Below are positions 16,358 through 23,827 of a DNA stretch of 64,000 nt, piece by piece. The notes under the pieces are model-generated. The model had not been told where the DNA came from. It worked only from the letters and a program-made list of their open reading frames with translations, and made no database searches. The stretch is from UBA11346 sp038060575 (GTDB lineage: Bacteria; Planctomycetota; UBA11346). Made by a program: the position numbers and the translations under genes. The first letter of the stretch is position 1; every line of letters begins with the position of its first letter. Location of the stretch: contig CAZZAM010000012.1 in NCBI GenBank assembly GCA_964652775.1, forward strand, positions 1-64,000, given 5' to 3'.

Positions 16358-19099
16358 ATGACCGAATCCGAGCAACTTGCCTCGTTGACCATCAAGGAAT
16401 TACGTCAACTTGCAGGCGAGCAACAGATCCACAACCGTAGCCGACTCGGCCGCGAGGATCTCATCCAGGCACTGCAAACCGCGATCGAAACCCGCACCAG
16501 CAGCCCAGCCCAATCCCCTTCACAACCAGCCAGCGAAGCCGTCGCAGCAGGCGCATCCAGCGCCGCTGCCCCAGCTGCGTTGCCTAAGCTAACGCCCGCA
16601 CAAGAACCAGAAGTGCTGGACGTCGGCACGCTAGCTCCGGCCGCGGATCAAACCGCCGAGAGCGACGAAACTGATAACGACGAGGAAGGCGATGACGGTC
16701 CTGACAGTCAGGAACCGGGCGGCTTCCACGATCAACAGGGTGGGCCAGGACAGCCTGGGGACATGCAGGATCCCGGCCGTCGTCGCCGTCGTCGCCGTCG
16801 TGGACGTGGTCGCGGTCGCAATGGCCCATTCGATGGTCAACCTGGCGGACAGCCTGGTCAACCGGGCCAACTGAATCCCAACCCACAGCAGCGCGTCAAC
16901 GCACCTGCGCCATCGACTGGCCCCGAAGACATCAACGCCGCCGCCGCACAGGTCATGGATCGTGCGCCGCTGCCCCAGCAGCAACCGCAACAACCAGTTC
17001 CCAATCAGATTCAAAATCGCCCGAATCTAGGCCGCCCCGATGACCGGCGCCCAGATCTGCGCGGACCAATGCCCGATCAACGCGGGCCCATGGGCGACCC
17101 ACGCGATGGCCGTCGCGATGACCGCGGTCCGCGCGATCCGCGTGACCAACGCGATCCGCGTGATCAGCGCCCGCTAGATCTCAACCGTCCGCCACGTCCG
17201 CGCCTCGACGGCCCGATGCGCAATCTGACCAGTGTGCTCGACCGCCTCTGCATCTTTTCGCGTGGCCTGTTAGAGCTGTGCGATCCGGCGACGCCAACCT
17301 GGGCTCAGCCACGCATCGCCGAACTGCTTGCCGAAGCCGGCGTTTCGCCGACTCCGTGCACCGGTCAGCCGCACACCGACTTCCACACGATCATTGGCAC
17401 CGTCGCCACCACGACTGTGCCACCTGGTCATATCGCTGAAGTCGTTTCACCTGGCTTCAGCCTACGTGGCGATCGCGGTGATTTGTTCCCGCTCCGCAAA
17501 GCGCAGATCCGCATTGCCGAAGGCGCACGTCAGCCGATGAGCCAAGCAGGACCGAACCATGTAGTTCAGTCTGTGCCATCAGCGCAGCCAACACCCCCTG
17601 CGCCAACGCCAATGGCCAGCCAACAGGCTCCAGCAGCATTGCGTCCCCGTGTGGACGAAGCGCCCAGCGCCTCCATCGACACGAACCCGACGAGCGAAAC
17701 AGCCGCTCCGGCGCCACCACGCCAGCCAGCACCAGCGCCCATGCCTGCTCCAGCTGGACGCGATCCCCAGCGAACGCACGCGCCGGAACCAGCCAACGCC
17801 GCTCCTGCGTTGCCGTTGGCGACGCAGATCCCCGAGGAACTCGCGCAACGCCCAAAAGCTGAAGGCTTCCGCCCTCTGGGACTCAACGAGCAAATTCTAG
17901 CCGATCTTGCCGCAGTCGGCTGGAAAGATCCGTCGCCCATTCAGGTTGAAGCCATTCCGCATGTACTCGCCCGTCGCGACGTCCTTGGTCAGGCCCAGAC
18001 TGGCACGGGAAAGACCGGCGCTTTCGCACTACCGTTGCTGCAACGGCTCTACTCGCTGGAGCGTCCGCAAGGTTCACCTCCGGCCGTTCTCGTACTGGCT
18101 CCGACGCGCGAACTTGCGCGTCAGGTCCACAGCGAATTCGTCAAGATGGCTGGTGCCAGCGGCGCCCGTGCTGCGCTGGTCTATGGTGGCGTGCCGATGG
18201 ACGAGCAATTCCGTGCGCTTGAACGCGCACCGCATATCGTCATCGGTACTCCTGGCCGCATCATCGATCACATGAAACGACGTTCGCTGGATCTCAGCAA
18301 ACTTGATACGCTTATCCTCGACGAAGCTGATCAGATGCTCGACATCGGCTTCTGGCCGGACATCCAGTATGTCGTCTCACATACGCCACCGACGCGGCAG
18401 ATGCTGTTGTTCTCGGCGACGTTCCCGCAACCGATCCTCGATCTAATCGGCCGCCACATGAAGGATCCGGTGCATGTGCGCATCGCTCCCAAGCAGGTCA
18501 CGGTCGAACAGGTCGATCAGAAGTTCATCGCGGTTGCGCGTGAGCGAAAGAACGAACTGTTGCGCGTGTTCATCGAAACCCACGACCCGCCACAGCTCAT
18601 CGTCTTCTGCAAGACTAAACACCAGACTGATCGCGTTGCCGAAGTACTGAAGCGCAAGAACAAGAGTGCCGAGGCTATCCATGGCGATCTGCCGCAGTCG
18701 CGCCGCGAACGCGCCCTGCAGAACTTCCGTGATGGTAAACTGCAGGCGCTCATCGCGACCAACGTCGCCGCACGTGGGCTTGATATCCCAACGGTCAGCC
18801 ACGTGGTCAACTACGACATCCCGGAAACGCCCGAAGAATACGTTCACCGCATCGGCCGTACGGCCCGCAACGGTGCCAAAGGCGTGGCGCGGACGTTTAT
18901 CACGCCGGAAGACGGACAATTCCTACTTGAGATTGAGAAGCACATCGGCCTGCTCCTCGGAGAGGAAGTCGTCGAAGGATTCAGTGAGGATCCCAGCGCC
19001 AAAGTTGGTCCTAACCGAATCCTCGCAGAAACAGCGCCGGGAACCACCAAGTTACTCAAACCATTGGCCGGGAAGTTCAAACTCGGCCGCCGTCGCTAA
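16358..19099 (+). CDS. DEAD-box RNA helicase with Rho-N and GrpE-like domains
   Basis: 913 aa, over twice the length of RhlE. Residues 1-40 resemble the Rho N-terminal domain (LTIKELRQLAGEQQIHNRSR). Residues 60-285 are acidic, then Gln/Gly/Pro-rich with an R(R)8-type basic run near 140-155 and DPRD repeats. Residues about 288-390 resemble GrpE: LTSVLDRL, IAELLAEAGVSPTP, then FHTIIGTVATTTVPPGHIAE and FSLRGDRGDLFPLRKAQIRIAE. A Pro/Ala linker precedes the helicase core (about 500-880) with AQTGTGKT (545), PTRELARQ, DEAD (about 655), SAT (about 685) and HRIGRTAR (about 830). It is the first gene of a six-gene operon. The core is certain; the GrpE resemblance is my reading. Confidence 0.93.
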   Translation: MTESEQLASLTIKELRQLAGEQQIHNRSRLGREDLIQALQTAIETRTSSPAQSPSQPASEAVAAGASSAAAPAALPKLTPAQEPEVLDVGTLAPAADQTAESDETDNDEEGDDGPDSQEPGGFHDQQGGPGQPGDMQDPGRRRRRRRRGRGRGRNGPFDGQPGGQPGQPGQLNPNPQQRVNAPAPSTGPEDINAAAAQVMDRAPLPQQQPQQPVPNQIQNRPNLGRPDDRRPDLRGPMPDQRGPMGDPRDGRRDDRGPRDPRDQRDPRDQRPLDLNRPPRPRLDGPMRNLTSVLDRLCIFSRGLLELCDPATPTWAQPRIAELLAEAGVSPTPCTGQPHTDFHTIIGTVATTTVPPGHIAEVVSPGFSLRGDRGDLFPLRKAQIRIAEGARQPMSQAGPNHVVQSVPSAQPTPPAPTPMASQQAPAALRPRVDEAPSASIDTNPTSETAAPAPPRQPAPAPMPAPAGRDPQRTHAPEPANAAPALPLATQIPEELAQRPKAEGFRPLGLNEQILADLAAVGWKDPSPIQVEAIPHVLARRDVLGQAQTGTGKTGAFALPLLQRLYSLERPQGSPPAVLVLAPTRELARQVHSEFVKMAGASGARAALVYGGVPMDEQFRALERAPHIVIGTPGRIIDHMKRRSLDLSKLDTLILDEADQMLDIGFWPDIQYVVSHTPPTRQMLLFSATFPQPILDLIGRHMKDPVHVRIAPKQVTVEQVDQKFIAVARERKNELLRVFIETHDPPQLIVFCKTKHQTDRVAEVLKRKNKSAEAIHGDLPQSRRERALQNFRDGKLQALIATNVAARGLDIPTVSHVVNYDIPETPEEYVHRIGRTARNGAKGVARTFITPEDGQFLLEIEKHIGLLLGEEVVEGFSEDPSAKVGPNRILAETAPGTTKLLKPLAGKFKLGRRR

Positions 19100-19114
19100 G
19101 GCATCCGTCCTGTC

Positions 19115-19462
19115 ATGAATCCGCTCACGTCGCCGATCGACCTCGCTGCTGTGCGCGCCAAGGCCAACAGCCTACTGAGTCCGACCACCATCGTGGACCT
19201 CCGCGCACACGATTACGATCAGTCGCTTGAGTTATTCTTCGCTCCAGCCACGCCGACCGCGTGGACCCCGAGTGGAGAACAACTGCGCGCACTCTGCGCC
19301 CTCGGCTTCACCACCGTGTATTGCAACTTTGCCGACGATACGGAATTTGTCGGTGCATGGCGCATGCGCATCGTCGACGGCATAAAAGTTCCCAACGGGG
19401 ATTACTGGGTGATGAGTGAACGCCGCGACAAGGTCGGCTATCCGCGTTACAACCAACGCTGA
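19115..19462 (+). CDS. small hypothetical protein in the helicase operon
   Basis: 115 aa, 15 bases after the helicase stop and 9 bases before the ferredoxin start. Predicted soluble and mixed alpha/beta. It contains SGEQLRALCALGFTTVYCNFADDTEFVGAWRMRI in the middle and ends in an Arg/Tyr-rich tail (ERRDKVGYPRYNQR). No catalytic motif or family is recognised. The tight spacing and coding-like composition support it being real. Confidence 0.65.
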   Translation: MNPLTSPIDLAAVRAKANSLLSPTTIVDLRAHDYDQSLELFFAPATPTAWTPSGEQLRALCALGFTTVYCNFADDTEFVGAWRMRIVDGIKVPNGDYWVMSERRDKVGYPRYNQR

Positions 19463-19471
19463 GCCATCCGC

Positions 19472-19738
19472 ATGGGCAGGATCAAGCTCAATGATCACGC
19501 CGATGTTCCGATTGCGGTTGGACAGGATTTGCTCGGCGCGATGCTGGACGCCAACGCCACGGTGATGTACTTGTGCATGTCCGGATCATGCGGGCGCTGC
19601 AGGGTAACCATTACCGCCGGCGGCGATTGTCTGTCTGATAGCACGCGCAGCGAAGACAGTCACGGCTGCGGTCCCTCTGAGCGTCTCGCCTGCCAAACCC
19701 GTCTTGCCCGTGAGGGCGTCGTGGAGCTTCGCCAATGA
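19472..19738 (+). CDS. [2Fe-2S] ferredoxin
   Basis: 88 aa, plant/adrenodoxin-type ferredoxin fold. The cluster ligands are visible as C-x4-C-x2-C in LCMSGSCGRCRV (about residues 32-43) and a fourth Cys in LACQTRL near the C-terminus. It carries electrons to an unknown partner in the cytoplasm. The stop overlaps the ATG of the thioredoxin gene (ATGA), and a U32-family protein, itself likely to bind an iron-sulfur cluster, is two genes further on. Confidence 0.88.
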   Translation: MGRIKLNDHADVPIAVGQDLLGAMLDANATVMYLCMSGSCGRCRVTITAGGDCLSDSTRSEDSHGCGPSERLACQTRLAREGVVELRQ

Positions 19739-20208
19739 AAATCCTCCTCCTGATCGTCGGCCTCGTCGTGATCGCTTGGCTCTTTACGCGCCCTCCGTCA
19801 ACAAGTTCAACCAGTGCGGTGCATGCGAGTTGGCCAGCGGGTTGGGAACAAGCCAGCAAACAGGCACTGGCTTCGGGACAGCCGATTTTGGCTGATTTCA
19901 CCGGATCCGACTGGTGCGGCTGGTGCATCAAACTCCGCAAGGAGGTATTCGACACGCCCGAGTTCACCGCTTGGGCCAAGAAAAAAGTAGTCCTCTTGGA
20001 AGTGGATTTTCCGCAACAAAAGCAACTAGCAGCCGAGCAGTCAGCCGAAAACGACCGCCTTGCCAAGCGTTACGCCATCCAGGGCTTCCCAACCATTCTC
20101 TTGCTAGATGCCAAAGGCACTGAACTGGGACGCCTGAGCTATCAGGAAGGCGGGCCAGGGCCATGGATCGCAGCGGCCGAGAAGATCCTGGCGTCCACTG
20201 GTCACTGA
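19735..20208 (+). CDS. membrane-anchored thioredoxin-like protein
   Basis: 157 aa. A short N-terminal hydrophobic segment (MKILLLIVGLVVIAWLF) acts as signal anchor or signal peptide. The thioredoxin fold follows with active site DWCGWC (Cys at about 60 and 63) instead of WCGPC, then YAIQGFPTILLLDAKG carrying the cis-proline. WCGWC proteins are common in planctomycetes and relatives and are thought to act on periplasmic disulfides. Translation is coupled to the ferredoxin gene. Confidence 0.85.
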   Translation: MKILLLIVGLVVIAWLFTRPPSTSSTSAVHASWPAGWEQASKQALASGQPILADFTGSDWCGWCIKLRKEVFDTPEFTAWAKKKVVLLEVDFPQQKQLAAEQSAENDRLAKRYAIQGFPTILLLDAKGTELGRLSYQEGGPGPWIAAAEKILASTGH

Positions 20209-20255
20209 CATCGGCTGATCCATTGCCACGCCGAGTTCCGCGCGACCATCCCAGC

Positions 20256-21377
20256 GTGCGCAACTCCCTCGTACCGTTGATCGCGGCTGTTCTCCTCATC
20301 GCCCTCGCTCTGCTTCTTATCCGGCCGATTTTCGCGCGTGGACAAGGCGGCCCTGAGGTCAACCCAGGTATTTTGCGGCTGCCCAAGCGCGATCCCCTGC
20401 GCACGCAGACGATGGACATATCAAGTAGCACGGCCGCGCGTCTCACCGCCGGATCTCCTGATAATGGTCAGTGGAACACCGTGCTGATTGTCGGCGAGGA
20501 CAACAGCGCTGTGACCCGCGCAACCATGCTGGCACTGGGCGAGGTGCTGTACCAAGCAGGCTGCATAGCGATCATGGATCCGGTCTCAGCAGTCAGCGTT
20601 CCGGCGCCACCGTTGCCGTTCCCAGCCGACCGCGTCATCCGCGTGCAGACGATCGCAGCAACAACAGGTGATGATCTCCAGGCTGCCTGGTCGATGAGCG
20701 TTGAACTTCGCCTTTCCGAGCCACGCCTGCCGCCTGGACATCCAGCAGAGGGTTGGCAACCACCGCCAGCGGGACATGCCAATGTGTGCTTGGTCCTCCA
20801 AGACGATCGACCAACAGCCGGAGCTAACGGTAGTTGGCCTGAGCGTTGGGCCTCGAGCGGTCGCGCCATCGTCGGAGCGGCGCTGAAGACCATGGTCGCG
20901 CCGCCGGGTATCGCCTGTGTAAAACGACCGTTCGAATCCGAGTGGAATACCGCGGTTCCACAAACCAGCGAACTGCGGTGGTATGGGTATTTTCAGCATG
21001 ATTTCATCCGCGGCTGGATTGGACGACTGCCCGGTCGGACGGTGACGACCAAAACTGGCAACAAAGAATCGGTCGATGCTCCACTCATTCGTTTACTTGC
21101 CAGTGGCAGCTGGGTCGAAGGTACCGCTGAAGGTTCCTGGCGCTGCTGGTCGCGCCCTCACAACGGTATCCGTCAGCACGTTGCACTCAGCACTAATGAC
21201 ACCGGCGTAACCGCGACAACATGGATCGAGCAACCAGGAATTCCCGCACTGGTCGAACGCTGGGTTTCGGAAGCCGCAGCGGGAAACGTGCTGGCTAAGA
21301 CGAAACTTGCACGGGCTGCGACCGTCAGCGCCCTGTCCGATGATCTTCGCGCCCGTGCGGCGGCAGCTGCGCGGTGA
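20256..21377 (+). CDS. membrane-anchored protein of unknown function
   Basis: 373 aa from the GTG at 20256, which places a strong hydrophobic anchor (LVPLIAAVLLIALALLLI) at the very N-terminus. An upstream in-frame start at 20163 would overlap the thioredoxin gene and add an unconvincing polar extension. The rest is predicted extracytoplasmic, Ala/Pro/Trp-rich, without Cys motifs or repeats that I recognise. It contains SSTAARLTAGS and NTVLIVGEDNSAVTRATMLA, which resembles a nucleotide- or ligand-binding beta-alpha start, but that is weak. Its TGA overlaps the GTG of the U32 gene. Confidence 0.65.
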   Translation: MRNSLVPLIAAVLLIALALLLIRPIFARGQGGPEVNPGILRLPKRDPLRTQTMDISSSTAARLTAGSPDNGQWNTVLIVGEDNSAVTRATMLALGEVLYQAGCIAIMDPVSAVSVPAPPLPFPADRVIRVQTIAATTGDDLQAAWSMSVELRLSEPRLPPGHPAEGWQPPPAGHANVCLVLQDDRPTAGANGSWPERWASSGRAIVGAALKTMVAPPGIACVKRPFESEWNTAVPQTSELRWYGYFQHDFIRGWIGRLPGRTVTTKTGNKESVDAPLIRLLASGSWVEGTAEGSWRCWSRPHNGIRQHVALSTNDTGVTATTWIEQPGIPALVERWVSEAAAGNVLAKTKLARAATVSALSDDLRARAAAAAR

Positions 21378-23761
21378 ATAGGAAGCCGGAGATCCTCGCG
21401 CCTGCCGGATCACCTGACTGTCTGCCAGCGGCAGTCGCTGGTGGAGCCGATGCGGTCTATCTGGGCTTGCGGCACTTCAACGCTCGTGGTCGCGCCGAAA
21501 ATTTCCGCCGTGCCGACCTGCCACGTTACGTGGATTATCTGCATCGCCATGGTCTGCGTTGTTACGTCGTCCTGAATACACTGGTCCATGACGACGAAGT
21601 TCCCAAAGCGCTCGACCTCGCCTGGCATGCCACGATTGCCGGAGTCGATGCGGCTATCATCCAAGACCTTGGCTTGTGGCGTGTTCTGCGGACGCAATTA
21701 CCCGAGCTCAAACTGCACTCGTCGACCCAGATGACGATCCATGATCCATCGCAGATCGCCGTACTGGCCGCGCTGGGGGCCGAACGCGTGATCCTGGCGC
21801 GCGAACTGTCATTGACCGACGTAGGTGCCTGCGCTGAAGCCGCCCACCAACACGGGATTGAGATCGAGCACTTCGTTCACGGTGCCCTGTGCTATGCCTT
21901 CAGCGGCCAGTGCCTGATGTCAAACTTCGCTGGCTGCCGCAGCGCGAATCGTGGCACCTGTGCGCAAAATTGCCGCTTCGCCTACAGCCGTAACGGCGCC
22001 GCGCCCGACACCGAAATTTCGATGCGCGATCTGGCCCTCGTCGATCAGGTCGGCGCGCTGGCCGAAGCCGGCGTCGCCTCGCTCAAGATCGAAGGCCGAC
22101 TCAAAGGTCCCGATTACGTGTTCACGATCAGCCGCGCGTATCGCGAGGCTGTTGACGCCTGGGCCGAACACCGCGCTGTAAAATCTGAGATTGCTCGCGA
22201 ACCGTTGACTGACGTATTCGCCCGACCCTTCACCAGCTCACCGCTAGACGGCACCTACGGTCCCGAAGCCCGGCTGCACCGCTGTGATCCGCGACGCGAC
22301 CGCACTCCTGACGCTGAGTTACTGGCGCTTGATCGTCACGCCGGAACCGCCCACATCAGCATGCAGCGCGCGCCCGAGGCCGGGCAGGGCTTTGCGTTCT
22401 CAGTCGGCATGTTCCAAGATGGCTTTCTGGTTACCGCAGTTGATCCCGCCGGAACCGGTCGTTGGCGTTTGCGCATCCGTATCGACCCCCGTGGTCCACG
22501 CGCGCCTGCGGGAACACCGTTGTTTCGCAATCGTGATCAACGTCGGACCCGTGACGCAGCGCAAGCCATGGCCAGCGCACCGTTGCCATCAGAGGATCGC
22601 GGTGGATTGCCAGTTGATCTGGTCATCAGCGGAAACGCCGGCGAACCACTGCAGATGACAGCGCGGGTAGCCGATGGACGCCACGCAACGATTGCCTCAT
22701 CGGAGTTACTCGTTCCCGCCAGCGGACGACCGCTCGACGCTGCCACCCTCTCCGACAGTGCTGGAGCATTCGGCGGCAGCGGATTTATCCTCCGTCAACT
22801 CGACGCACGTCTTGGCACTGGGCTGTTCATGCCTGCCTCGGTGCTGAAGAAACTGCGTCGCCAGTTGGTTGAGTTGTTGATCACACAACCCCAAGCAACC
22901 GCCCCGCCCTACGAACCACCAGCATTGGGCGAACCACGCCGCCGCAGCACTGGCCTGTGGGTCGCTGTCGGTTCGCTGGAAGCCGCCAACGCCGCGTTCG
23001 CAGCCGGCGCCAACCGCGTCGTGCTCGACGATCCGACTTTGGATCTGTGGAGTGCGCAGGCCCCAGTTTTACCGCATATTCCCCATCTGTGGCTCCGCCA
23101 TCCCGCGACCGCGCCGGTGAGTCCACATCTGGCCGCAATTGGTCTCCCCGTGCTCGCTGGGCACATTGGTGTACTGGCCGCGGCACGCACTGCCGGATTA
23201 CCTGCCGCAGCCGATCTGTTCTTGAACGTCTATTCCACCGCAACTTTACTGAGCCTTGGCGACGTCAGAGCCACTGCATGTGTGCTATCGCTGGAGTTGT
23301 CCGGCCGCGAAGTCGCACGGCTAGCGGCACGCTGTGCTACAATCGCCGCGCCTGAACTCGCCATCGTCGTGCACGGTCGGGTCCCCTCCATGTTGACCCG
23401 TCAGGATCATCAGTTGGCCATCGGTGCCGTCAGTACGATCCGTGCCGTGCCCGATGAAGGCGGACTGCCCTATGAACTGCAACGTCGGCAACGCGATACG
23501 GTGGTCTGGGAAGGACGTCGGCTGTGCGCCCCCATCCCTGCGCGCACGACCGTTGGTCTAGTTGATTGGTGGATGCTTGAGTTGGCTGATCTCGCCCCGG
23601 ATGCCGTTCGTTACATAACCACGGCGTATTGCGCGCTACGCGATGGCACGAATGAACCAGCACAGGTTGAGGCCATCGCCGGAAAACATGCGCAGCACGG
23701 CCTATTCGCCGGACATTTGGAACGTGGTGCACGTGAACTCGATGAGATCGCTGCTGGATGA
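21374..23761 (+). CDS. U32 family protein (RlhA-like; peptidase U32 / DUF3656)
   Basis: 795 aa, GTG start within GTGA. The N-terminal TIM-barrel part begins PEILAPAGSPDCLPAAVAGG and shows ADAVYLGLRHFNAR, the U32 signature. At about 168-200 it has the Cys-rich segment CYAFSGQCLMSNFAGC...GTCAQNC, which in relatives binds a 4Fe-4S cluster. The length and C-terminal DUF3656-like region match RlhA, which hydroxylates 23S rRNA C2501, more closely than UbiU/V. Other U32 proteins were first described as peptidases. The operon with a ferredoxin suggests an electron source, which is inference. A perfect 28-bp hairpin follows. Confidence 0.88.
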   Translation: MNRKPEILAPAGSPDCLPAAVAGGADAVYLGLRHFNARGRAENFRRADLPRYVDYLHRHGLRCYVVLNTLVHDDEVPKALDLAWHATIAGVDAAIIQDLGLWRVLRTQLPELKLHSSTQMTIHDPSQIAVLAALGAERVILARELSLTDVGACAEAAHQHGIEIEHFVHGALCYAFSGQCLMSNFAGCRSANRGTCAQNCRFAYSRNGAAPDTEISMRDLALVDQVGALAEAGVASLKIEGRLKGPDYVFTISRAYREAVDAWAEHRAVKSEIAREPLTDVFARPFTSSPLDGTYGPEARLHRCDPRRDRTPDAELLALDRHAGTAHISMQRAPEAGQGFAFSVGMFQDGFLVTAVDPAGTGRWRLRIRIDPRGPRAPAGTPLFRNRDQRRTRDAAQAMASAPLPSEDRGGLPVDLVISGNAGEPLQMTARVADGRHATIASSELLVPASGRPLDAATLSDSAGAFGGSGFILRQLDARLGTGLFMPASVLKKLRRQLVELLITQPQATAPPYEPPALGEPRRRSTGLWVAVGSLEAANAAFAAGANRVVLDDPTLDLWSAQAPVLPHIPHLWLRHPATAPVSPHLAAIGLPVLAGHIGVLAAARTAGLPAAADLFLNVYSTATLLSLGDVRATACVLSLELSGREVARLAARCATIAAPELAIVVHGRVPSMLTRQDHQLAIGAVSTIRAVPDEGGLPYELQRRQRDTVVWEGRRLCAPIPARTTVGLVDWWMLELADLAPDAVRYITTAYCALRDGTNEPAQVEAIAGKHAQHGLFAGHLERGARELDEIAAG

Positions 23762-23826
23762 CCTGGGAGGGTCGAGCGCCTGCTCGACCAAGCGAAAAGG
23801 TCGAGCAGGCGCTCGACCCTCCCAGG
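23762..23826. terminator. perfect 28-bp inverted repeat between convergent genes
   Basis: Left arm 23762-23789 and right arm 23799-23826 are exact reverse complements, with a 9-base loop AAGCGAAAA. It starts at the end of the U32 gene and ends 2 bases before the mfd stop region, so it could end transcription from both sides. No T-tract follows on either side. The arms contain GGTCGAGC and GCTCGACC words, which recalls the other word-based palindromes. Confidence 0.7.
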
Positions 23827-23827
23827 A

